A DNA stretch of 64,000 nucleotides from assembly GCF_001426225.1 (NCBI RefSeq), contig NZ_LMRT01000009.1:309594-373593 (forward strand). Reading direction: 5' to 3'. Below, piece after piece: positions 7,618-15,007 of this stretch. The notes under the pieces were generated by a model, which worked only from the letters and a program-made list of their open reading frames with translations, was not told the DNA's origin and searched no databases. The first letter of the stretch is position 1; the number at the start of each line of letters is the position of its first letter. Origin of the DNA: Allobosea sp. Leaf344. Lineage in GTDB: Bacteria; Pseudomonadota; Alphaproteobacteria; Rhizobiales; Beijerinckiaceae. A program made the position numbers and the translations under genes.

Positions 7618-8724
7618 ATGCGGGAAAGCGAAGTGTCCGAGCCTGTCATCTCCCCTCTGCTGGCGCGCCTGCGCCTCGGCCTCGAGCCCACCCTCCCCGT
7701 TTTGGCCACGGCCGCGGCCGCGCTGCTGCGGCGCCTCGGGCAGGCCGGCCTCGTCGTGCTGCGGCTCGACTGGATCGGCTTGCTGATCCGCGCCGCCGAT
7801 GCCGTCGAGCACGGGCTGGCCGGCGCTTTGCGGCTGGTGCGCCAGCTCTGCCGCAACCGGCTCGTCGGGCTCGGCGGCAATCTCGCCTGGCGTGGCCTCG
7901 CGGCGCTGACCGGGATCGGGCTGGCGACCTGGCTCGCCGCCTCGGTCTCCGGCGGCACCGAGGACACGATGCTCGCCGGCGCGATCGTCGAGGAGCCGGC
8001 GGCGCGCCCGCTCCGCGACGTGCGGCTTGAGCCGCGTCCCGCCACCGCCGGCGAGAGCTGGATCAGAATCCCGCGTCCGGTGCCGATGTTCGGGCTGGAC
8101 TCGCCGGAATTCGACGGGCTCCCGGCGCGGATCGAAGCCTATCAGAGCGGCGATGGCCGCCAGCGCCAGGACCGGCTCGATGTCGGCGGCTTCGAGGAAC
8201 CCGGGCCGCATCTCCATCTGCGCCTGCAGCCTGACCATGAGGGCGCCGGAGCGGCCCTGCAGCCCTTCGTCATCGGCCTGGTGCGGGAGGCGGCCGGGCG
8301 CGGGCTCTCCGTCCGCCGCAGCAGTCTCGCCACCGGGCTTGCCACCCGGTTCGGTTCGGTCGAGACGGCGGATGTGACCCTCGCCGGGGAGAGCGAGGGC
8401 CGCGCCTGCATCGCCTTCCGCAAACAGGCCGACGGCGTCCCGCTCGCGCTCAGCGGCTGGTGGTGCGGAACCGCGGCGCGGCCGGCCGACCGGCAGCAGC
8501 TCACCTGCCTGATCGACAGGATCGATCTGCGCAGCGCCGGCGAGGACCTGGTGCTGCGCGCCGCCTTCGCCCGCACCGAACTCAAGCGCAATGCCGCCTG
8601 CGCACCGACCAGGCTCTCCGCCGCCGGCCGCAAGACCTCCTGGCTCGATCCGGCCGGCTCCGCGCCGCCGCTGCGCACCCGCACCGCCGTCGCGACCGAG
8701 CGAAATCCGGCGCCGCGCCCGTGA
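7618..8724 (+). CDS. Hypothetical membrane-anchored protein
   Basis: 368 residues from the ATG at 7618; an in-frame TTG 28 codons upstream is possible. I do not recognise the family. Residues 1-90 are hydrophobic or amphipathic and Leu/Arg-rich, and a clear transmembrane segment follows at about 92-110 (LAALTGIGLATWLAASV). The remainder (about 130-368) looks soluble and would be periplasmic if the anchor is N-in. It has four cysteines (about 279, 298, 311 and 338) that could form two disulfides outside the cytoplasm. No Shine-Dalgarno is visible. The opposite strand is also open here, so coding is supported by context, not proven. Confidence 0.6.
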   Translation: MRESEVSEPVISPLLARLRLGLEPTLPVLATAAAALLRRLGQAGLVVLRLDWIGLLIRAADAVEHGLAGALRLVRQLCRNRLVGLGGNLAWRGLAALTGIGLATWLAASVSGGTEDTMLAGAIVEEPAARPLRDVRLEPRPATAGESWIRIPRPVPMFGLDSPEFDGLPARIEAYQSGDGRQRQDRLDVGGFEEPGPHLHLRLQPDHEGAGAALQPFVIGLVREAAGRGLSVRRSSLATGLATRFGSVETADVTLAGESEGRACIAFRKQADGVPLALSGWWCGTAARPADRQQLTCLIDRIDLRSAGEDLVLRAAFARTELKRNAACAPTRLSAAGRKTSWLDPAGSAPPLRTRTAVATERNPAPRP

Positions 8725-8725
8725 T

Positions 8726-8759
8726 CGTCACTTGCCAGTGAACGTCACTTGCCAGTGAA
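8726..8759. repeat. Tandem 17-bp repeat with internal palindrome
   Basis: Two exact, adjacent copies of CGTCACTTGCCAGTGAA (8726-8742 and 8743-8759). Each copy contains the inverted repeat TCACT-TGCC-AGTGA. They begin 2 bases past the stop of the upstream gene and about 85 bases before the next start codon. Either a paired operator or a small transcript-end structure is possible. Confidence 0.6.
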
Positions 8760-8845
8760 CCGGAGGGCTGCTCAATTCGTTAACTGCGTGGGACTATGCT
8801 GAAGACCTCGCACTGTCGCATTCGTCGCTGCTCCGGAGACCCTCC

Positions 8846-9151
8846 ATGCGTTCGCTCACGCGCCTCGCCGCCTTCCTCGCCCTGACGGCCGCGGCATCGA
8901 CGGTCGCCATCGCTACGGCCGAAGCGCAGAGCCGCAAGGGGCCGCTGCGCGTCACGGTGCAGAAGCGCAGCTATTTCGACGCGGGCAATGTCGTGGCGGT
9001 CGGCTCGCTCAGCCGCTACGTCACGCAGCATGTCGTCGCCAGCCCCGTCTATGCCAGCACCGGCGAGTTCTATGGCGAGGGCACCCTGCCCGGCCGCTTC
9101 GCCAGCGGGCCGAACCCCTTCGCCGGCACCTTCGCCACGCCGCGCTTCTGA
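8846..9151 (+). CDS. Small secreted hypothetical protein
   Basis: 101 residues with a convincing Sec signal peptide: a basic start (MRSLTR), a hydrophobic core and an AEA-QS cleavage site near residue 27. The mature protein has about 74 residues, is rich in Ser, Gly, Phe and Tyr, and has no cysteines. I recognise no domain. GGAG lies 7 bases before the ATG. It stands alone, convergent with the E1 gene, with only 12 bases between the stops. Periplasmic or outer-membrane location is inferred from the signal peptide only. Confidence 0.72.
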   Translation: MRSLTRLAAFLALTAAASTVAIATAEAQSRKGPLRVTVQKRSYFDAGNVVAVGSLSRYVTQHVVASPVYASTGEFYGEGTLPGRFASGPNPFAGTFATPRF

Positions 9152-9163
9152 GCGGCCCGCAGC

Positions 9164-11575
9164 TCAGGGCAGCGCCTTGAGGTGCCGCACCGGCCGGCCG
9201 GGCGCCGCCGCCTGCGCCGCATGGACGATCGCGTTCGCATCGATCCCGAAATGCCGGTAGAGATCGGCGACCGTGCCGGTCTGGCCGAAATGCTCGACAC
9301 CCAGCGCCTTCTGGCGATGGCCATGCACGCTGCCGAGCCAGGCCAGCGTCGCCGGATGGCCGTCGATCACCGAGACGATCCCGCAATCGCGTGACAGCGG
9401 CCCCAGCAGCCGCTCGACATGGCTCGTCGCGTCGTGCTGGCCGCGCTGCCGAGCCCGCTCCGCCGCCTGCCAGCCGGCATTGAGCCGGTCTGCCGAGGTG
9501 ATGGCGAGCAGCCCGACATCGCGCCGGTCCTCGGCCAGCAGGCCCACCGCCGCGATCGCCTCAGGCGCTACCGCCCCGCTATAGGCGATGACGACGCTGG
9601 CATTGGGCCCGGGCCGGCGCAGCCAATAGGCGCCGTCGATGATCTCCTTTTCCAGCTCCGGCGTCATCTCCCGCTTCGGCTGCTCGAGCTGGCGCGTCGA
9701 CAGCCGCAGATAGACCGAGCCGCCGGTCTCGTCGCGCAGCCAGCTCGTCTCGGCGGGATCCATGATCTGCGCCTCGCTCTCGCCATGGCGCTGCATATAG
9801 GCGAAGGACCAGCGCATCATCACCGCGAGCTCGTCGACGAAGGCCGGCTCGAAGGCGCACAGCCCGTCCTGGCTCATGCCGATCAGCGGCGTTGCGATCG
9901 ATTGATGCGCCCCGCCCTCGGGCGCCAGCGTCACCCCCGATGGCGTCGCCACCACCATGAAGCGCGCATCCTGGTAGCAGGCATAGTTCAGCGCATCGAG
10001 CCCGCGCGAGATGAAGGGGTCGTACAGCGTCCCGATCGGGATCAGCCGCTCGCCGAAGATCTCATGCGACAGGCCCAGCGCCGACAGGGTGATGAACAGG
10101 TTCATCTCGGCGATCCCGAGCTCGATATGCTGCCCCTGCGGCGAGAACTCCCATTTCTGCATCGAGGGGATGCGCTCGTCCTTGAAGGTGTCGGCCATCG
10201 AGGCGCGCGCGAACAGGCCGCGGCGATTGACCCAGGGGCCGAGATTGGTCGACACCGTCACGTCCGGCGCGGTGGTGACGATCCGGTCGGCCAGCGGCCC
10301 GCCCCGCTTGGCGATCTCGTCCAGCACCTTACCGAAGCCCATCTGCGTCGACATCACCGGCTGGATGCCGGCCTCCAGCCGCTCGGGCACGGGCAGCGTC
10401 GCGGCAGACATCCGCCGCCGTCCGCGGGCGAAGAACGGGACTTCGGCCAGGAATGTGCGCAACTGGCTTTCCGGCAGCTCGAGCCCCTCGAACAGATCCC
10501 ATTCATGGCCGGGGCGGATGCGGTTGGCGGCGCGGAAGCCCTCCATCTGCTCCTTCGTCATCAGCCCGGCATGATTGTCCTTGTGCCCCGCCAGCGGCAG
10601 GCCGAACCCCTTGACGGTATAGGCGAGGAAGCAGACCGGCCGGTCGTGGTCGATGGATTCGAAGGCCTCCAGGATGCTCGGCAGGTCATGCCCGCCGAGA
10701 TTGCACATCAGCCGCGACAGCTCCGCATCGGAGCGCGCCTCGATCAGCTGCGTGACCGGGCCCTGATCGCCGAGATCATCCATCAGGCGCCGGCGCCAGG
10801 CGGTGCCGCCCTGGAAGGTCAAGGCGGAGTAGAGCTGGTTCGGGCAGGCGTCGATCCAGGCCTTGAGCCGCTGCCCGCCCGGTTCGCGGAAGGCTGCCTG
10901 CTGCAGCGAGCCATATTTCAGCGTGACCACGTCCCAGCCGAAATTGCGGAACATCTGCTCGAAACGGTCATAGAGCCCTTCGCGGATGACGGCATCGAGC
11001 GATTGGCGGTTGTAGTCGATCACCCACCAGGTGTTGCGCAGCCCGTGCTTCCAGCCCTCCATCAGGGCCTCGAAGATATTGCCCTCGTCGAGCTCGGCAT
11101 CGCCGATCAGCGCGACCATCCGGCCTTCCGGCCGCTCCGCCGCCCAGCCATGGGCCTTCACGTAATCCTGCACCAGTGAGGAAAACAGCGTCTGGGCCAC
11201 GCCCAGCCCGACCGAGCCGGTCGAGAAATCGACGTCGTCGATGTCCTTGGTGCGCGAGGGATAGCTCTGCGCGCCCTTGTAGCCGCGGAAATTCTCGAGC
11301 TTCTCGCGGGTCTGCAGCCCCATGAGATAGTTGATCGCGTGGAAGATCGGCGAGGCGTGCGGCTTCACCGCGACCCGGTCCTGCGGCTTCAGCGCCGCCA
11401 TGTAGAGCGCCGTCATGATCGTCGCGAGCGAGGCCGACGAGGCCTGATGGCCGCCGACCTTCATCCCGTCCTCGTTGCCGCGCAGATGATTGGCGTTGTG
11501 GATGGTCCAGGAGGCGAGCCACAGGATCTTCTTCTCGAGCTCGGCGAGAACGGGGAGGCGCGGATCGGTCATCAT
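9164..11575 (-). CDS. Homodimeric 2-oxoacid dehydrogenase E1 (AceE/MdeB-type, often called transketolase)
   Basis: 803 residues from the ATG at 11575. A thiamine-diphosphate enzyme with transketolase-like N-terminal, pyrimidine-binding and C-terminal domains in one chain. The TPP/Mg motif begins GDAELDEGN at about 158, and HxxNANHLR and the STGSVGLG region match homodimeric pyruvate dehydrogenase E1. It is shorter than AceE (about 887 residues) and close to MdeB, the 2-oxobutyrate dehydrogenase E1 of Pseudomonas. No E2 or E3 gene is adjacent; lpd and sucB lie far away. A divergent Lrp gene, as at the mde locus, supports a role in amino-acid-derived 2-oxoacid breakdown. True transketolase is less likely. 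Confidence 0.8.
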   Translation of the reverse strand: MMTDPRLPVLAELEKKILWLASWTIHNANHLRGNEDGMKVGGHQASSASLATIMTALYMAALKPQDRVAVKPHASPIFHAINYLMGLQTREKLENFRGYKGAQSYPSRTKDIDDVDFSTGSVGLGVAQTLFSSLVQDYVKAHGWAAERPEGRMVALIGDAELDEGNIFEALMEGWKHGLRNTWWVIDYNRQSLDAVIREGLYDRFEQMFRNFGWDVVTLKYGSLQQAAFREPGGQRLKAWIDACPNQLYSALTFQGGTAWRRRLMDDLGDQGPVTQLIEARSDAELSRLMCNLGGHDLPSILEAFESIDHDRPVCFLAYTVKGFGLPLAGHKDNHAGLMTKEQMEGFRAANRIRPGHEWDLFEGLELPESQLRTFLAEVPFFARGRRRMSAATLPVPERLEAGIQPVMSTQMGFGKVLDEIAKRGGPLADRIVTTAPDVTVSTNLGPWVNRRGLFARASMADTFKDERIPSMQKWEFSPQGQHIELGIAEMNLFITLSALGLSHEIFGERLIPIGTLYDPFISRGLDALNYACYQDARFMVVATPSGVTLAPEGGAHQSIATPLIGMSQDGLCAFEPAFVDELAVMMRWSFAYMQRHGESEAQIMDPAETSWLRDETGGSVYLRLSTRQLEQPKREMTPELEKEIIDGAYWLRRPGPNASVVIAYSGAVAPEAIAAVGLLAEDRRDVGLLAITSADRLNAGWQAAERARQRGQHDATSHVERLLGPLSRDCGIVSVIDGHPATLAWLGSVHGHRQKALGVEHFGQTGTVADLYRHFGIDANAIVHAAQAAAPGRPVRHLKALP

Positions 11576-11698
11576 GTCACTCTCGGGCTGGTCCGCCCCA
11601 ATCAAGCATGCCGGCCACGCTGTTGGCAGCCAAAGATCGGGCTCGCCGCTTCACCGATTGGTGTTTTCCGCTAAGATGGCCGGGGAGCGTGCCGAATT

Positions 11699-12181
11699 AT
11701 GCCAGAACACCGCCTAGACGAGATCGACCGCCGCCTGCTGCAGGCCCTGCAGGCCGATGGCCGGATGAGCATTCAGGATCTGGCCGCGCGGGTCGGTCTC
11801 TCCCCCTCGCCCTGTGCGCGGCGCGTCCGGCTGCTGGAAGATGCCGGCGTGATCAAGGGTTACGCCGCCGTGGTCGACCAGGACAAGCTCGGCCTGCCCG
11901 TCTCCGTTTTCGCCTCGATCAAGCTGGAACGGCAGCGCGAGGAGGAGCTCGACCGTTTCGCCGCCGCCGTGACGCGCTGGCCCGAGGTCGCCGATTGCTT
12001 CCTGATGACCGGCCCCCGCGACTATCTGCTGCGCATCATCGTCAGCGACCTCGCCGCCTATGAGCGCTTCCTGAAGGACAAGCTGACGCGGCTGGAGAAT
12101 GTCGCCTCGATCGAATCGAGCTTCGCGCTCGGCCAGGTCAAGCGCTCCTTCTCGATCCCGGTTGACGGCACACGCACCTGA
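11699..12181 (+). CDS. Lrp/AsnC-family regulator
   Basis: 160 residues. The HTH domain is at about 6-52 (LDEIDRRLLQALQADGRMS, then LSPSPCARRVRLLEDAGVI) and the RAM ligand-binding domain at about 68-150. These feast/famine regulators bind amino acids and usually control a neighbouring gene. The 123-base space to the divergent E1 gene is the natural operator region. By analogy with MdeR, which activates mdeAB in Pseudomonas putida, it probably senses an amino acid and drives the E1 gene. GGGGAG lies upstream of the ATG. Confidence 0.92.
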   Translation: MPEHRLDEIDRRLLQALQADGRMSIQDLAARVGLSPSPCARRVRLLEDAGVIKGYAAVVDQDKLGLPVSVFASIKLERQREEELDRFAAAVTRWPEVADCFLMTGPRDYLLRIIVSDLAAYERFLKDKLTRLENVASIESSFALGQVKRSFSIPVDGTRT

Positions 12182-12207
12182 CCCACAGACGAATCAGGTC
12201 TCCGGAT

Positions 12208-12238
12208 GCGGACTCATAGTCCAGATGGACTAGTCCGC
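12208..12238. promoter_or_regulatory. Long imperfect palindrome after the lrp gene
   Basis: GCGGAC and TAGTCCA pair with TGGACTA and GTCCGC (13 bp of stem, a 3-base bulge and a 2-base loop). No T-run follows. It may end the lrp transcript or act as an operator for the chemotaxis gene downstream. The remaining spacer to 12501 (especially 12255-12370) is strikingly AT-rich for this genome and likely holds that gene's promoter. Confidence 0.5.
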
Positions 12239-12501
12239 AAGCTTCAGCTGCCTAGGTCATCACGGCAACACTGCAAATAATAATGTAAAAACTGAACGCA
12301 TCTTGCTCAATCGACAAGATCCGTTTTCGCAATTTACCGTTTGTTGTTCTGATCGGCGCCATTTCAAACATGACATGGCTGCGTATCGTCGCGCCTCTGA
12401 TCTCCGCCTCGGATTGGATCGATGCAACCTGTTGCAGTTCCCCTCGTCGCCACCGCTCCCGCCGGCGGGACGCCTGCCGGCCCGGCTACGCGGACCCGCT
12501 C

Positions 12502-13698
12502 ATGAGCGGAGCGACCCTGCATCGCTGGATGCCGGCTCTGCTCTGCGGCCTCGGCCTCGGTGCGCTGGGGCTGATGCCGGCCGGCTGGCTCGAGGGTCTC
12601 GGCCGGGCGCCGCTCGCCGCCTGCCTGATAGCGGCCGCCCTGGCGGGCGCTCTGCTGCAGCAGCGGCAGCGTCGCGACGCCGCTCTGGCGGAGCTGGCGC
12701 GATGCCTCGAACAGGATGACGAGGCCGGGCTGCTCCGGGCCCGGGCAGGCCTGAAGCAGGATCGAGACATCAGCCGGCTCGCGCTGGCGCTGCGCATCCA
12801 GCCCGTCGCACCGCCCCCCGCGCCCGCCGCGGCCGGATCGACGCTGCTCCAGCTGGCCTGCGATCTCGACGGCCGGATCGGCGAGGAGGTCGCGCAGCTG
12901 GCGCTGGCGACGCGGGAGCTCGAGCTGAACACCGCCGTGGTCACCGAATCGATCCAGACCGCCCAGATCGATTCGCAGAGGCTCAATCAGACCGCCCAGG
13001 CGGCGGCCGATCGCGCCCAGACCGTCGCCGAGGCGACCGAGCGGCTGGTCTCGGAGCTCGCCACCGTCGACCGGCATTCCCACCAATCCGCCGAGGTCGC
13101 CCGGCAGGCCGCGAGCAATGCGGCCAGCACCAACCAGACCATCGCCAATCTGACTTCGGCCTCCCAGGCGATCAGCGACATTCTCGACGCGATCGGCGAG
13201 ATTGCCCGGCAGACCAACCTCCTCGCGCTGAACGCCACGATCGAGGCCGCGCGCGCCGGAGAGGCCGGGCGTGGCTTCGCCGTGGTCGCCACCGAGGTGA
13301 AAGCGCTCTCGACCCAGACCAGCAAGGCGACGCAGGATGCGCGCGCGCAGATCCTGGCGATGCAGGCCGCCAGCCGCGAGGCCGTCGAGGCCGTCGCGGT
13401 CATCGCCGACTCCGTCGGCGAATTGAGCGGGCTGGCGGCCTCGGTCGGCTCCGCCATCTCAGGGCAGAAGCAGCTGACCCTCGGGATCGCCGAGAAGGTC
13501 GTCCACGCCGCCGGCGGCTTCAAGGAGGTGGCGGGCCAGCTGCATCGCCTCAACGAGAGCAATGACCGCGCCGTCGAGGCGGCTGCCGGTGCGCTGGACG
13601 TGGCCCGCGACGTCGCCGGCAAGGCCGTCGGCATCCAGGGCGCGATCGGCCGCTTCCTGCTCGATCCCGCCGGGGATGCCGGCCGCGACCGGGCCTGA
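12502..13698 (+). CDS. Methyl-accepting chemotaxis protein, no periplasmic sensor
   Basis: 398 residues from the ATG at 12502; an in-frame ATG at 12370 would add 44 unconserved residues. Two adjacent hydrophobic helices (about 8-27 and 34-53) with almost no loop form the anchor, so there is no periplasmic ligand domain. A short cytoplasmic linker leads to a complete MCP signalling domain (about 135-385). Its hairpin tip has the conserved [20 protein letters not shown] and [13 protein letters not shown] that contact CheA/CheW. No chemotaxis genes are adjacent. A cytoplasmic or membrane-state signal is inferred. The upstream region is AT-rich. Confidence 0.88.
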   Translation: MSGATLHRWMPALLCGLGLGALGLMPAGWLEGLGRAPLAACLIAAALAGALLQQRQRRDAALAELARCLEQDDEAGLLRARAGLKQDRDISRLALALRIQPVAPPPAPAAAGSTLLQLACDLDGRIGEEVAQLALATRELELNTAVVTESIQTAQIDSQRLNQTAQAAADRAQTVAEATERLVSELATVDRHSHQSAEVARQAASNAASTNQTIANLTSASQAISDILDAIGEIARQTNLLALNATIEAARAGEAGRGFAVVATEVKALSTQTSKATQDARAQILAMQAASREAVEAVAVIADSVGELSGLAASVGSAISGQKQLTLGIAEKVVHAAGGFKEVAGQLHRLNESNDRAVEAAAGALDVARDVAGKAVGIQGAIGRFLLDPAGDAGRDRA

Positions 13699-13722
13699 CC
13701 CCCCTGCCGGCCGCCGGGGCGC

Positions 13723-14859
13723 TCAGCCCAGGGCGCCGCGCGCCGCCACCGGCCAGAGCGCCTCGACATGGGCGTCCGGCCCATGCATGCCGCGGACGCA
13801 GACATACCAATCATGAAGATTGACCGTCGGGTCGCAATGGCCCGGCACCAGCAGCACATGCTCGCCACGATGCGGCAAGGCGGCGGGATCGCCGGTCAGC
13901 ACGCCATGCTCGTCGGATGGCTTGGTATAGACCGCGCCCTCGCGCCGGAACGGAATCGGCAGCCCGGAATCGATCGCCGCCGCCTTGTGCCCGGCATCGA
14001 CGATGGCACGATCGGGCACGGGCTTGCTCATCACACCGGCCAGGATGAACAACGCGTGCTCGAAGCTGCGGAAGGGCTCGCCATTGGCCTGCCGGTTCCG
14101 GGCGTAATCGGCATCCATGAAGATGTAGGATCCGGCCTGGATCTCGTTCCAGATGCCCGATTGCGTCTCGATCTCGAAGGTGCCGGTGCCGGCGCCGCTG
14201 ACGAACTCGCAATTCAGCCCGGCCTGCGCCAGGCGATCGACCGTGTTGCGCGCGCTCAGCCCGGCACGCTCGATCGCCTCGCTGCGCTCGTCGATGGAGC
14301 GCATATGCTGCGCCGTGCCGTGATAGGCCTGGATGCCCTTGAAGCGCAGCGTGTTGCTGCGCGCCACCGCCTCGGCCAGCCGCACCGCGGCCTCGCCCGG
14401 TGCCACGCCGCAGCGCCGGCCGCCGACATCGATCTCCACGAGCACGTCGAGGATGACGTCGTTGCGGGCGGCCGCCTCGGCCGCCTCGCGCACCCCGTCG
14501 GGATGGTCGACGCAGAGCCCGATCCGCGCCTCGCGCGCCAGCCTGGCCAGCCGGTCGAGCTTCGCGGCGCCCGCGATCTCGTTGGAGACCAGCACATCGG
14601 TGACGCCGCCCGCCACCAGCACCTCCGCCTCCGAAACCTTCTGGCAGCATTGCCCGACGGCGCCATGGGCGATCTGCCGCAAGGCGATCTCCGGGCTCTT
14701 ATGCGTCTTGGCATGCGGGCGCAGCCTGACCCCATGCGCCTGGGTGAAGGCGGCCATGGCGACGAGATTGCGCTCGAAGGCATCGAGGTCGAGAACGAGA
14801 GCCGGCGTGTCGATCTCATGGAAACTCTGGCCGATCTGGGCCGGCGGGGGCATGGGCAT
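13723..14859 (-). CDS. D-threonine aldolase-like PLP enzyme (DSD1 family)
   Basis: 378 residues from the ATG at 14859; an in-frame GTG four codons upstream is possible. It is a fold-type III PLP enzyme (alanine-racemase N-domain) with the cofactor lysine in RPHAKTHK and a C-terminal D-serine-dehydratase-like domain whose PGHCDPTVNLHD supplies the His and Cys metal ligands. The family includes low-specificity D-threonine aldolase and D-3-hydroxyaspartate aldolase, which cleave D-3-hydroxy amino acids to glycine and an aldehyde. The neighbours of the beta-hydroxyaspartate cycle are missing, so D-threonine aldolase is the better guess. Confidence 0.83.
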   Translation of the reverse strand: MPMPPPAQIGQSFHEIDTPALVLDLDAFERNLVAMAAFTQAHGVRLRPHAKTHKSPEIALRQIAHGAVGQCCQKVSEAEVLVAGGVTDVLVSNEIAGAAKLDRLARLAREARIGLCVDHPDGVREAAEAAARNDVILDVLVEIDVGGRRCGVAPGEAAVRLAEAVARSNTLRFKGIQAYHGTAQHMRSIDERSEAIERAGLSARNTVDRLAQAGLNCEFVSGAGTGTFEIETQSGIWNEIQAGSYIFMDADYARNRQANGEPFRSFEHALFILAGVMSKPVPDRAIVDAGHKAAAIDSGLPIPFRREGAVYTKPSDEHGVLTGDPAALPHRGEHVLLVPGHCDPTVNLHDWYVCVRGMHGPDAHVEALWPVAARGALG

Positions 14860-14944
14860 GGGCAAGGGCACTCTGCTGAATCGGAACGGCGCCTATCGGA
14901 CGCCAGCTTCGTGTCGCGAGCAAGACCTGAGTGGCCGCCGTTCC

Positions 14945-14992
14945 TCACTCGCCCCCCTCGCCACTCGCCCCTCGCCACTCGCCGATTGTCAT
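14945..14992. repeat. CTCGCCACT-type short direct repeats
   Basis: Degenerate tandem copies of CTCGCCACTCGCCC occupy the spacer between the aldolase and the exporter genes. Similar GCGAATGGCGAGTGG-type runs are common intergenic filler in Hyphomicrobiales. They are too short and irregular for a CRISPR. Confidence 0.5.
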
Positions 14993-15007
14993 GATACGCC
15001 CCGCGCC

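Noticed and set aside
7507..8238. A 243-codon minus-strand frame opposite the orphan membrane protein
   Set aside because: Low-complexity Gln/Ala/Arg sequence. The plus-strand reading has a plausible transmembrane segment and better start context, although coding there is not certain.
9164..11575. True transketolase
   Set aside because: The TPP motif GDAELDEGN and the conserved N-terminal HNANHLR region fit homodimeric pyruvate-dehydrogenase-type E1 better.
12370..12501. 44-residue N-terminal extension of the chemotaxis protein
   Set aside because: An in-frame ATG exists at 12370, but the extension is Arg/Cys-rich, unlike receptor leaders, and the inner ATG starts directly before the first helix.
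13723..14859. D-3-hydroxyaspartate aldolase of the beta-hydroxyaspartate cycle
   Set aside because: The other cycle genes (dehydratase, imine reductase, aminotransferase) are absent nearby, so I kept the broader D-threonine aldolase-like call.
14945..14992. Possible CRISPR-like repeat
   Set aside because: Units are short, contiguous and degenerate, with no spacers and no cas genes in the window.
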